Assembly (NCBI GenBank): GCA_913049525.1 | Contig: CAJWYZ010000028.1 | Coordinates: 1-11,653, forward strand | Direction of reading: 5' to 3' | Source: an uncultured Fidelibacterota bacterium | Lineage (GTDB): Bacteria > Fidelibacterota > Marinisomatia > SCGC-AAA003-L08 > D37C17 | DNA: 11,653 bases | Shown: positions 1 to 7,545 of the stretch, piece by piece | How the letters are laid out: every line of letters begins with the position of its first letter | Position numbering within the stretch: position 1 is the first letter of the stretch | Program-made: the position numbers and the translations under genes | The notes under the pieces: model-generated | The model's database searches: none | Seen by the model: only the letters and a program-made list of their open reading frames with translations | What the model was told of the DNA's origin: nothing

Positions 1-233
1 ACGGGTATGCCCATGCTTAGTATGGAAGGATCAGCCTGGGGTGCATTTTTATCATAAACACTTGATGGCCCACCAGAAAGAATGATTGCTGGTACATTTT
101 TTAATTTCAATTCGCCGGCGGTAATGGTATGCGGCAAAATCTCTGAATATACATTCTGTTCTCTTATCCGCCGAGCTATGAGCTGCGTGTACTGAGAACC
201 GAAATCAAGAACAGCCACCGTTTGTTTATTCAA
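1..233 (-). CDS. guaA: GMP synthase (glutamine-hydrolysing), N-terminal part, cut by the window edge
   Basis: GuaA makes GMP from XMP, ATP and glutamine in cytosolic purine synthesis. Only the first 77 codons of the N-terminal class I glutamine amidotransferase domain are in the window. The residues show the family signature [17 protein letters not shown] near residue 9 and the oxyanion-strand motif [11 protein letters not shown] near residue 51. The catalytic Cys-His-Glu triad and the ATP-pyrophosphatase domain lie beyond the edge. The frame has a stop codon (TAA) immediately before the TTG at 233, so TTG is the furthest possible start. It has a GAGG ribosome-binding site 9 bases upstream, and the protein then begins at the expected distance from the FGSQYTQ motif. 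The TTG overlaps the end of accD by 8 bases, which suggests translational coupling. Identification is very secure; the start is probable. Confidence 0.95.
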   Translation of the reverse strand, partial: MNKQTVAVLDFGSQYTQLIARRIREQNVYSEILPHTITAGELKLKNVPAIILSGGPSSVYDKNAPQADPSILSMGIP

Positions 234-1113
234 TTATTTCTACCTCATCTTCATTTTTTTTCATTCCTTTTCCAAAATTGAAAAATGAAAATAAATCGCT
301 TAAGGTTGTTTTTAATTCTTTTCTCCCCACAATATGGTCTATAAACCCTTTTTCCAGTAAAAATTCAGAGCGTTGGAACCCTTCCGGTAAATCTTCTCCA
401 ATAGTTTGTTTAATGACTCGTGCACCTGCAAACCCGATGAGGGCATTTGGTTCAGCAAGTATGATATCACCAAGCATTGCAAAACTAGCAGTTGTTCCCC
501 CAGTTGTGGGATCAGTTATCACCGTAATATACAAACCGCCCATATCAGAATAACGGGCAAGTTTTGAGCTTATTTTGGCCATTTGCATGAGGCTGTACGC
601 ACCTTCCTGCATTCTTGCTCCGCCGGAAGCAGTTATTATGATAAGTGGCAGCATATCTTTTGCCGCCCTATCAATTGCCTGGCTTATTTTTTCTCCCACA
701 ACTGATCCCATACTTCCGCCAATAAACGTAAAATCCATTATTGCCAACACAGCTTTTAGTCCATTAATTTCCCCTGCAATGGTTTTAACTGCATCCTTAT
801 TCCCAGTTTTCTCCTGAGCTGTCCTTATTTGATCTGTATAATTTTTTGCTGCATTAAAATTTAAAGGGTCAACAGATTGTACATTTCCAGCGATTTCTTC
901 ATATTTACCATCATCCATAAGAAGTTGAATATAATCATCACTGGTAATGCGAAAATGATGGGTACAGCTTGTACAGATAAAATGATTTTCTTCCAACATT
1001 TTTCTATACACAACTTCTTGGCATTGAGGACATTTTACCCACATTCCCTCAGCAATTTCCCTCTTATCCAAAGTTTTAATCTTTTCGGATTTTCGACGGA
1101 ACCATTCTGCCAT
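226..1113 (-). CDS. accD: Acetyl-CoA carboxylase, carboxyltransferase subunit beta
   Basis: AccD forms the carboxyltransferase with AccA and moves the carboxyl group from biotin on AccB to acetyl-CoA, giving malonyl-CoA for fatty acid synthesis in the cytosol. The 295 residues match the usual length. A four-cysteine zinc ribbon is intact (C28-x2-C31, C47-x2-C50). The crotonase-like carboxyltransferase core follows, with [11 protein letters not shown] near 132, [12 protein letters not shown] near 161 and the [12 protein letters not shown] stretch near 201. The last 15 residues are a short acidic tail. The ATG start gives the standard [12 protein letters not shown] N-terminus, with a GGAG motif 11 bases upstream. 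The gene begins 2 bases after the rimI stop and overlaps guaA by 8 bases. AccA is not in the window, so the partner must be encoded elsewhere. Confidence 0.97.
   Translation of the reverse strand: MAEWFRRKSEKIKTLDKREIAEGMWVKCPQCQEVVYRKMLEENHFICTSCTHHFRITSDDYIQLLMDDGKYEEIAGNVQSVDPLNFNAAKNYTDQIRTAQEKTGNKDAVKTIAGEINGLKAVLAIMDFTFIGGSMGSVVGEKISQAIDRAAKDMLPLIIITASGGARMQEGAYSLMQMAKISSKLARYSDMGGLYITVITDPTTGGTTASFAMLGDIILAEPNALIGFAGARVIKQTIGEDLPEGFQRSEFLLEKGFIDHIVGRKELKTTLSDLFSFFNFGKGMKKNEDEVEIIE
243..246 (-). promoter_or_regulatory. Ribosome-binding site of guaA
   Basis: GAGG on the minus strand sits 9 bases before the TTG start of guaA, inside the last codons of accD. It supports the non-ATG start, since an in-frame stop directly precedes the TTG and no ATG is available there. 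Confidence 0.6.
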
Positions 1114-1115
1114 TT

Positions 1116-1550
1116 TTAATTTATCTCCAAATTATATAATATTGCATCATCCCCTTTTGAGTAATAATCTTTTCGCATTCCTACTTCAACAAAACCCAAA
1201 GATTGATAACATTTTCGAGCGGAAACGTTATTAACACTCACCTCTAATAAAATAACATTTACTTTTTGATCTACAACTCTTGAAATTATATGATTGATAA
1301 GTTTCCGGCCAATTTTTTTTCTAAGATAATTAGGGTGGACTGCAATATTATGCAGGTGAAATTCTTTTTGAATAATCCACCCAAAAATATAACCAACCAC
1401 TTTTTCATCTTGAACAAATACCCAATTTTCAGAATCAATATGGTTTCGAATATCATCCATCAGCTGGCTACGTTTCCATGGTTTTTCAAATGAGCTATTT
1501 TCGATTTCCACTATTTCATCTAATTGATTTAATTGAGCAGGAATAATCAA
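1116..1550 (-). CDS. rimI: GNAT acetyltransferase, ribosomal-protein-S18-alanine N-acetyltransferase type
   Basis: RimI-family GNAT enzymes acetylate the N-terminal alanine of ribosomal protein S18 using acetyl-CoA. The 144-residue protein covers the whole fold: the N-terminal IENSSFEKPW motif (16-25) typical of RimI, the acetyl-CoA binding segment HNIAVHPNYLRKKIGRKLI (67-85), the LLEVSVNN strand with E103, and the ARKCYQSLGF helix carrying Y115, the likely general acid. In the pyrophosphate loop the first glycine of the usual R-x-x-G-x-G is a lysine (K79), a mild departure. The start is TTG, overlapping the tsaB stop as TTGA; no in-frame ATG fits the family N-terminus. Its position next to tsaB and tsaE is the common tsaE-tsaB-rimI arrangement and supports the assignment. 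S18 specificity is inferred from family and context. Confidence 0.88.
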   Translation of the reverse strand: MIIPAQLNQLDEIVEIENSSFEKPWKRSQLMDDIRNHIDSENWVFVQDEKVVGYIFGWIIQKEFHLHNIAVHPNYLRKKIGRKLINHIISRVVDQKVNVILLEVSVNNVSARKCYQSLGFVEVGMRKDYYSKGDDAILYNLEIN

Positions 1551-2167
1551 TTCTCTTTCACTTTCCCAATATTGAAATTTGACACATAATTGGGAATAAC
1601 CTCACTTAAATTGATGTTCGCCCATTTATCATAATTTTGGATGGCAAGTTCACCTACAAACTTGGCTGACATTGGTGCTAATCCGTAATCATCTACTTTA
1701 CAGATTGAATTCATATTAAATCCAAATCGTGGATAATATTCATCAGCATCAAATGGCACACATTCAATTTCTGAATCTGGGATTCCTGAATTAAATTGTT
1801 GAACAAATACCATATTTTTATGAGAATGTAGGAGAATATAATAAGATCCCTTTTGAGATATCCCTTTATTCATCACTTCCAGTGTGGGAACTGGTATAAT
1901 GGGAATACTTCCAGCCATGGCTAAACCTTTTGCAAGACTCATTCCAATACGTAAACCCGTATAAGAACCGGGACCGGAGGAAACAGCAATTCCATCTAAG
2001 TCAGTTACGCTAATAGAATGATTCGAAAGCACCTCATGTACAACTAGGGGTAACCTCTCTCCATGAATCCGAGGCTGGTTTATTTCATCAATTTCGACTA
2101 GATTATTGTTAATGAATAAAGCCGTTCCACATACGGTAGAGGACGACTCAATGGCTAAAATATTCAT
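1547..2167 (-). CDS. tsaB: tRNA threonylcarbamoyladenosine biosynthesis protein TsaB
   Basis: TsaB is the scaffold and activating partner of TsaD, with TsaE, in transfer of the threonylcarbamoyl group to A37 of ANN-reading tRNAs. The protein is 206 residues, slightly shorter than many TsaB proteins. It begins with the ASKHA-fold strand MNILAIESSSTVCGTAL, has the H-G-E-R-L segment near 35 in place of the more usual H-S-E-x-L, and contains the diagnostic SSGPGSYTGLRIGMSLAKGL stretch (63-82). The C-terminal lobe is divergent but ends with the expected P-x-Y-V-S-N-F motif near 192. ATG overlaps the tsaE stop (ATGA, 4 bases), so translation is probably coupled. TsaD and TsaC are not in this window. 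The family call is secure. Confidence 0.95.
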   Translation of the reverse strand: MNILAIESSSTVCGTALFINNNLVEIDEINQPRIHGERLPLVVHEVLSNHSISVTDLDGIAVSSGPGSYTGLRIGMSLAKGLAMAGSIPIIPVPTLEVMNKGISQKGSYYILLHSHKNMVFVQQFNSGIPDSEIECVPFDADEYYPRFGFNMNSICKVDDYGLAPMSAKFVGELAIQNYDKWANINLSEVIPNYVSNFNIGKVKEN

Positions 2168-2592
2168 GAATTTGATAAAATAATTTCTCTCGAATTTGAA
2201 CTTTTGTGGCTGAAATTAATATGAAATGTATTTTCGGGCAAAAGGGGTTTCATTTTATCGGCCCATTCAATAAATACAATATTATCATCGCTTAAATAAT
2301 CATTTATTCCCAATTTAAGCCATCTTTCCAAATCTTCTTCCCGATAGCAATCAATATGAATTACTGGATATTTAGCATCATACTCATTCACTAAAGTAAA
2401 TGTGGGTGATGTAACTGATTTTTCAAAATCAAGCCCTTTTAAAATACCTTTTATAAAAGTGGTTTTTCCTGATGCTAATTCTCCAATAAAAGCAAATACG
2501 TCTCCCACTTCAATAAATTTGGCAAAATCTTCTCCTAATTTTACCGTGGTTTCGGTACTGTTTGTCATTCCACCTGTCCAACCTGATTTCAT
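2164..2592 (-). CDS. tsaE: tRNA threonylcarbamoyladenosine biosynthesis ATPase TsaE
   Basis: TsaE is the P-loop ATPase that binds the TsaB-TsaD complex and resets it during t6A synthesis. Visible motifs, in order, are a Walker A loop G37-ELAS-GKT44 (the family more often has LGAGKT), a switch I-like SPTFTLVNEY (62-71), the HIDCYR motif (79-84) and the IEWADK segment (108-113) that contains the conserved tryptophan. The length of 142 residues is normal. The first ATG (2592) overlaps the porX stop as ATGA and has an AAGGGG ribosome-binding site 8 bases upstream, so I prefer it; the ATG eight codons downstream (M9) is possible but has no well-spaced site. The gene joins the envelope-signalling half of the unit to the tsaE-tsaB-rimI housekeeping block. 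Confidence 0.95.
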   Translation of the reverse strand: MKSGWTGGMTNSTETTVKLGEDFAKFIEVGDVFAFIGELASGKTTFIKGILKGLDFEKSVTSPTFTLVNEYDAKYPVIHIDCYREEDLERWLKLGINDYLSDDNIVFIEWADKMKPLLPENTFHINFSHKSSNSREIILSNS

Positions 2593-4148
2593 CCATTTTT
2601 CCCCTTCAACTCAGCAATGGGAATGACCATCTCTTCCAAGCTGATACCTCCATGTTGGAAGCTATTATTGTAGTGGTTCGCAAATTTATGGTATTCATTT
2701 GGATAAATTAAGAAATTACCCGATTTTGCGATAAGATAATTGGTACCCAGATCATGTTTAGGAAGCAGGTACTTTTCCGGATTAGGAATTGTTATTCCGG
2801 ATTTCTCCGGCATTTTAATATTCTGACCATATTTAAACCGGATACCTGTGGAGGTTTGCCTGTCTCCTTTTATTTGAACCGGCTTCGTTACTCTTGTGCT
2901 TCCATGGTCGCTGGTAAGAAATACAGTATGTCCCCAATTACTTATTTCTTCTAACACATTCAAGAGCCAGGCATTTTCAAGCCACGAACAGACTGCCTTT
3001 CGGTATGCAGATTCATCTGGAACCATTTCCTGAAGTATGTTTGATTCTGATCGGGAATGCCCAAGAATATCAACAAAGTTTATAACAATCGCCAGCAAAT
3101 CTACTTCTTTAAATTCACCAATTCTATTTTCTAATTTATTCCCTTCTTCGTAGGTGATAACCTTATGATAATGGATGGATTTTGATGCTAATCCCAATCG
3201 GTTTAATTGGTCCCTGAGGAATTGGTTTTCGAAGCGATTCATGCTATGTTCATCCTGCCACATTTTCTGCCATAATTTATCATATTCATTTTGCAGTTTA
3301 TTGGGATAATATCCACTGAAAATTGCGTTTCGGGAGTAGGGGGTTGCCGTTGGAAGAATCGACAGATAATATTTTGTATCTATGTGGAACATCTGCGCTA
3401 ACAGGCTCGTCATTGCTTTTAATTGGTCTGCCCTCAGGCAGTCAATTATTATCAATACTATTTTTTCATCATTTTGTAATTTTTCCTGTATATGAGTGGG
3501 GATAATTTCTGGTGACATAAGTGGTTTATTTTCAGAATGAAGCCAATTTTCATAATGATCCTCTATAAACTTTGTAAACTGTTGATTGGCTTCCTTCCAC
3601 TGTTCATCCAATAATTGACCTAACCCCTGATCCCCTAAATTGTCAAATTTAACTGACCAGTCAGTTAAATCATCCATAATCCCATACCAGTCATCAATAC
3701 TTTGGGCATCTTCAATATTTTCCGCAATTTTCTGGAACGATTGCAAATAATCCTTAGCCACTCGGTCAGACTGAATTTTTCGTGATTCCAATACGTTCTT
3801 ACAAGCGATGAGAATTTGACTGGGATTCACCGGTTTGGTAAGATAATTGGTGATTTGGGCTGCTATGGCCTCTTCCATGAGCCATTCTTCTTCATTTTTG
3901 GTTATCATAATCACTGGAAGGGTAGAATGTTTATCCTTTATATTTTTCAAGGTTGTGAGTCCATCCAAGCCTGTCATCATTTCATCCAGAAGAACCAGAT
4001 CAATATTCTCTTCATCACAGAAATGAATGGCATCCTCCCCCGTTTTAACGGGTGTGACCTCATAACCTTTGTTTTCAAGATAAAGGATGTGGGGCTTAAG
4101 CATTTCTATCTCATCATCCGCCCAGAGAATATGACCCTTATAATCCAT
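2589..4148 (-). CDS. porX: PorX-type response regulator with PglZ alkaline-phosphatase-fold domain
   Basis: PorX is the response regulator of the PorX/PorY system that controls type IX secretion in Bacteroidota. Its PglZ domain is a metal-dependent hydrolase reported to cleave cyclic and linear oligonucleotides. Here 519 residues match PorX length. The receiver (about 5-120) has the acidic pair D11/D12, phospho-acceptor D55 in VLLDEMMTG and K105. A helical linker follows (about 125-215), then the PglZ domain with metal ligands and nucleophile apparently intact: D237 (IIIDCLRAD), T267/T269 (PTATPYSRNAIFSG), D360 and H364 (VDILGHS), D414 and H415 (TSDHGS) and H499 (QHGGISLEE). An ATG 11 codons upstream is possible, but the ATG at 4148 fits the receiver N-terminus and overlaps the cyclase stop by one base (TAATG), so I take it. 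There is no clear Shine-Dalgarno, consistent with coupling to the cyclase. No PorY kinase is in the window. Confidence 0.9.
   Translation of the reverse strand: MDYKGHILWADDEIEMLKPHILYLENKGYEVTPVKTGEDAIHFCDEENIDLVLLDEMMTGLDGLTTLKNIKDKHSTLPVIMITKNEEEWLMEEAIAAQITNYLTKPVNPSQILIACKNVLESRKIQSDRVAKDYLQSFQKIAENIEDAQSIDDWYGIMDDLTDWSVKFDNLGDQGLGQLLDEQWKEANQQFTKFIEDHYENWLHSENKPLMSPEIIPTHIQEKLQNDEKIVLIIIDCLRADQLKAMTSLLAQMFHIDTKYYLSILPTATPYSRNAIFSGYYPNKLQNEYDKLWQKMWQDEHSMNRFENQFLRDQLNRLGLASKSIHYHKVITYEEGNKLENRIGEFKEVDLLAIVINFVDILGHSRSESNILQEMVPDESAYRKAVCSWLENAWLLNVLEEISNWGHTVFLTSDHGSTRVTKPVQIKGDRQTSTGIRFKYGQNIKMPEKSGITIPNPEKYLLPKHDLGTNYLIAKSGNFLIYPNEYHKFANHYNNSFQHGGISLEEMVIPIAELKGKNG
2601..2606 (-). promoter_or_regulatory. 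Ribosome-binding site of tsaE
   Basis: AAGGGG on the minus strand lies 8 bases before the tsaE ATG at 2592, inside the last codons of porX. It favours the first ATG over the second one eight codons further on. Confidence 0.6.
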
Positions 4149-7100
4149 TATTTTTTCGTCATGGTAAATACACCATCCCAATCATTATCGCCAGAAACAG
4201 GAGGTTCTTCCTTGTATTCATTACAGCGGTCAATCAGTCTTCGGCTGGGCGTGTTAGGTCTGCCTACAAATTCTTCCTCATATTTTTCTGACTCTGTGAA
4301 CTTCCCAATTGCGCCGTCCCAATCCATTTTCTGGTATAATTCGAAACCTTCATTAAAAATTTCAATGGCTTTCGCGAGATCATCCGAGATACCTCCTTTG
4401 AATCCCAGAATTTCTACAGTTGTTGTTGCTTCAGATTTTCCCATATAACGGGTTTTATCTACAATGCGCCATTCAAATTCATCTTTCCCTGCAGCTTGAA
4501 GGGTTTCTATGGTAGTGGCTAAATAAATCCCATACTGTTTCGCCCCCTCTTCCAGACGTGCAGCGGTATTTACCGTGTCCCCCATCATGGTATAGTTCAT
4601 ACGATTTTCCGCACCCATGTTCCCACAAACTAAGTCACCATGATTGATACCAATCCTTGTACGCATCTGTTTCACAATCTCCGGCCACTTATCTCCCTCA
4701 GAAGTCCATTTTTTACGTAAATCATCGCAAGCCTGTTGCATATTCACACCAACTTTTAATGCAAGCAGTGCATTATCAGGTTGATCAACCGGAGCACCAA
4801 AAAATGCGATGATTGCATCCCCTTCATATTTATCCAATGTACCTCCACCATTTAACAATATATCAGTCATGGATGTTAAATATTCGTTAAGTAGGATTAC
4901 CAACTCTGAAGCAGTCAGCAATTCAGAAAATGTAGAAAATGAAGCGATATCAGTAAAATAAGCTGTCCGCATTGCAGCATTACCACCCAATTCTGGTTTT
5001 TGCTTAGAATCAAACATCTCATCAATCAATTCAGGAGATATATAATTCCCGAATGCAGCTTTCAGGAATGCCTTATCCTGACCCTCGGTAAATAATTTAT
5101 AGGTGAGGTTCAATCCATAGGGCAAGACAATTGCAGCAGCTGGAAATAATATTGGAATCATGGCTGATTCACCTAAACCCGGTACATTTATTTCCTGACC
5201 AGCAATAAGTTTATATAACCATAAGTAATCCGTTAAGAAAGCACCAATGGAGTAAGAAACCCAGATTATCAATTCCACCGCCATAATTACAAATCCCCAG
5301 ATTGGCGGTGTTTTGGTAACTAGGAGTAATGTAACAACTATAAAAAGTGAAATAATTAGTAAATGATCCTTATTAAATCGAGTTTTATATTCTAAGGTTC
5401 CAGTTGGCATCTGGATATAATCTGCATTTAACATTTGTTGAATTGCATTGGCATGAATCTCTACACCCGGCATGAGATAATCTTGCTCCCCATAACTCAA
5501 ATATGGAGTTGGTTTTATATCCTGGTCTTCTGCAAGCGATGTACCTAATACTACAATCTTCCCTTTGAATGGATTAATGAATCCTTGAGCTTCAAAAATT
5601 GGAGCCATGATAGGATCTATATATTTATCCATCCAATTTTGGTCCTCAACATAATCCATTTCACCAAAATCAGGATTGTATTCGCCTGCACCAATATTAT
5701 AATCCTGAGTATCAACTATATCAGATAATGCAAAGCGATTGAAAGTTTTAAATTCACCAGAAACTGGTCCCAGATAATTCAATAAAAATGTATTACTCAC
5801 ACCATAACTTTGAATTTGGAGTGGGCCGACAGTAATAGATCCTGTTTCTGCATCAAAAACAGGATCAGGGTTTTCTTCAATATCCAGAAACCTTAGGACC
5901 GATTCAATTCCAAGAGTATAATTCAAAGATTGAACACCCGAAATGGGGTAGAAGATTCCATATTGGCGATAAAATCCATCTGTGTCAGTATTAATATTTA
6001 CTAGACCCGTATGTTGTTTTTGATCCGTTTCAATAAGTTGTTGAGTTGGCTCAAGTAAATAATCTGGTGGAAATCGGGTTGGTTCTTCTTTGCGGGCAGA
6101 AGCTAAAATCACATGTGTTCCTTTAGATCGTGCATATTCTATGGCTTCAATTAATAATTGATCTCCCTCTTTAATCTCTACCCCTTCTACACCCTGGTTT
6201 GCAATATAGTTTTTAATATTTTCTGTTTGATGGTCAGGTTTATCAAACATCATATCAATGGTAACTACTTTTGCCCCTGCATCTGCCAAATTCCTCACAG
6301 CTCGTGACCAGATAGTTCCACGGCTATATGGCATTGGTTCATTTATGAGACGAAATGATTCATCATCAATTTCTACTATAACTACATCCAATCCAGCATC
6401 CCATTTATCATTTTGATTAATATCATGACATTCTTTGTATTCCACGCATTCCCCATTATGACAAACTTCACCTGTTTTTTCACATTCGTCAATGTCTACA
6501 AATTCTTCACCTTCATCCCAAACTTCATTTCCCAAATCAAATAGTTCTTCACCTTCATCCCAAATACCATTTTCATTGTCATCAATAAACTCTTCTGCCA
6601 TATCCCACTTTCCATTACCATTAATATCTGTGAAGACTTCACTATCATCCCATGTGCCATTACCATTAGTATCCATTATTGGTTCCGGTGCATTCCATTT
6701 CCCATCTCCATTATCATCTCTAAATGGTTCAGCATCATCCCAAATGCCGTTATTATTTTTGTCATCTACAGGTTCTGTTCCATCCCACTTTCCATTCCCC
6801 TTGTCTGTAAAGTCTTCATCCGGATCAAAAACTCCATTAGCACAAGATTCTTCAATCCAACAACCCACACCAGTGGAATTCTGAGAATCAATCCCTTCAT
6901 CATAAATTTTGTTTTCTCCATCCCAAATTCGATTTCCATTTATATCAGTAAATTTTTCAGCTACATCCCATTGCCCATTACCTTTATCTTCAAATTCATC
7001 CCATTCGTCAAATGTTCCGTTTCCATCAAGATCAACAAAAGGCTCTCCCTCATCCCAAACCCCATTCCCAGTATCAATAAAAGGTTCACCTGAATCGTAA

Positions 7101-7534
7101 TTCCCATTTTCATTTGAATCAGTATAAAGTTCTTCATCATCCCATATACCATTCTGATTGGTATCAGTAAACGGTTCAGTTAAATCAAGAAAGCCTTCAG
7201 CCTGTGGTAATGCTGAATTGGATTCTATCCCCGATATGGGTCCTCGAAGTTTTAGTCTGAAATCATATAATTTTAATTCAAGGGTATTAAATGCGCCAAA
7301 ATAATGCAATAGATATACTAACACAATAGATCCAATAGCAATCCCTATAGATGGTAAAATGGACTTAATATATTTCATCACCTTACCTTCCGGCTTAGCC
7401 TTTTTCTCTGAATTGTCTGCTTCTGAATCGAGGCCAGTATCAGTCTGTTCAACCTGAATTTCTTCAGATTCCTGTGTTATCTCTTCTGGTTTTTCTTCCT
7501 GACTATTATTATTTTTGTCATTTGATTCTGCCAT
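4148..7534 (-). CDS. CHASE2-domain class III adenylate cyclase with a calcium-loop repeat insert
   Basis: Predicted inner-membrane adenylate cyclase of 1128 residues. In order: an acidic Glu/Asp/Ser-rich cytosolic tail (1-50); a membrane helix (about 60-82); the start of CHASE2 (LELKLYDFRLKLRG, 85-98); an insert of about 15 calcium-loop repeats (117-382); the rest of CHASE2 (VVIVEIDDESF from 384, to about 715); three membrane helices (about 724-740, 746-768, 790-812); a linker with FGNYISPELIDEM; and the cyclase domain (about 852-1045). Catalytic residues are present: metal ligands D862 and D906, K902 and T982 for adenine recognition, N989 for ribose, and R993. The Lys/Thr pair points to a class IIIb adenylate rather than guanylate cyclase. 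The C-terminus (1052-1122) is the TPR-like tail common in CHASE2 cyclases. ATG has an AAGG site 9 bases upstream, over the preceding gene's stop. Ligand and product are inferred. Confidence 0.93.
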   Translation of the reverse strand: MAESNDKNNNSQEEKPEEITQESEEIQVEQTDTGLDSEADNSEKKAKPEGKVMKYIKSILPSIGIAIGSIVLVYLLHYFGAFNTLELKLYDFRLKLRGPISGIESNSALPQAEGFLDLTEPFTDTNQNGIWDDEELYTDSNENGNYDSGEPFIDTGNGVWDEGEPFVDLDGNGTFDEWDEFEDKGNGQWDVAEKFTDINGNRIWDGENKIYDEGIDSQNSTGVGCWIEESCANGVFDPDEDFTDKGNGKWDGTEPVDDKNNNGIWDDAEPFRDDNGDGKWNAPEPIMDTNGNGTWDDSEVFTDINGNGKWDMAEEFIDDNENGIWDEGEELFDLGNEVWDEGEEFVDIDECEKTGEVCHNGECVEYKECHDINQNDKWDAGLDVVIVEIDDESFRLINEPMPYSRGTIWSRAVRNLADAGAKVVTIDMMFDKPDHQTENIKNYIANQGVEGVEIKEGDQLLIEAIEYARSKGTHVILASARKEEPTRFPPDYLLEPTQQLIETDQKQHTGLVNINTDTDGFYRQYGIFYPISGVQSLNYTLGIESVLRFLDIEENPDPVFDAETGSITVGPLQIQSYGVSNTFLLNYLGPVSGEFKTFNRFALSDIVDTQDYNIGAGEYNPDFGEMDYVEDQNWMDKYIDPIMAPIFEAQGFINPFKGKIVVLGTSLAEDQDIKPTPYLSYGEQDYLMPGVEIHANAIQQMLNADYIQMPTGTLEYKTRFNKDHLLIISLFIVVTLLLVTKTPPIWGFVIMAVELIIWVSYSIGAFLTDYLWLYKLIAGQEINVPGLGESAMIPILFPAAAIVLPYGLNLTYKLFTEGQDKAFLKAAFGNYISPELIDEMFDSKQKPELGGNAAMRTAYFTDIASFSTFSELLTASELVILLNEYLTSMTDILLNGGGTLDKYEGDAIIAFFGAPVDQPDNALLALKVGVNMQQACDDLRKKWTSEGDKWPEIVKQMRTRIGINHGDLVCGNMGAENRMNYTMMGDTVNTAARLEEGAKQYGIYLATTIETLQAAGKDEFEWRIVDKTRYMGKSEATTTVEILGFKGGISDDLAKAIEIFNEGFELYQKMDWDGAIGKFTESEKYEEEFVGRPNTPSRRLIDRCNEYKEEPPVSGDNDWDGVFTMTKK
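6389..7165 (-). repeat. Degenerate tandem repeat coding for about 15 EF-hand-like calcium loops
   Basis: This stretch encodes residues 124-382 of the cyclase. The unit is E-x-F-x followed by a loop. Long loops follow the 12-position EF-hand pattern D1-x-N3-x-N5-G6-x-W8-D-x-x-E12 (clear examples begin at residues 124, 139, 258, 273, 288, 303 and 318). Short loops lack one residue, D-x-G-N-G-x-W-D-x-x-E (154, 183, 244, 333). Units at 168, 197, about 231 and 371 are variant or degenerate. Spacing is only about 15 residues, too short for EF-hand helices, so the array resembles thrombospondin type 3 or free-loop calcium repeats. Cysteines occur at 225 and 231 and in a cluster at 351-369. The DNA repeats are diverged, but nearly identical words recur (ATTCCCATTT- and CATCCCA-like on the plus strand). 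Confidence 0.88.
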
Positions 7535-7545
7535 CTTAATTTGCC

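Noticed and set aside
4149..4181. Upstream ATG adding 11 residues to PorX
   Set aside because: The extra residues do not fit the receiver N-terminus, and the ATG at 4148 makes the usual TAATG junction with the cyclase.
3816..4448. Plus-strand open frame of 210 codons
   Set aside because: It lies opposite the porX receiver and the cyclase C-terminus, both with intact motifs; the translation has no domain pattern.
6492..7100. Two plus-strand Ser/Pro-rich open frames opposite the repeat array
   Set aside because: They are the antisense of the D-x-N-G-x-W-D repeats; the Ser/Pro richness follows from the repeated codons on the other strand.
6961..7152. Minus-strand Met/Gly/Leu-rich open frame inside the cyclase
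   Set aside because: It is an alternate-frame reading of the same repeats within a long continuous coding frame.
6389..7165. CRISPR array or dockerin domain
   Set aside because: The repeats are degenerate, without unique spacers, and in frame in a protein. A dockerin has two loops with helices, not about 15 loops at 15-residue spacing.
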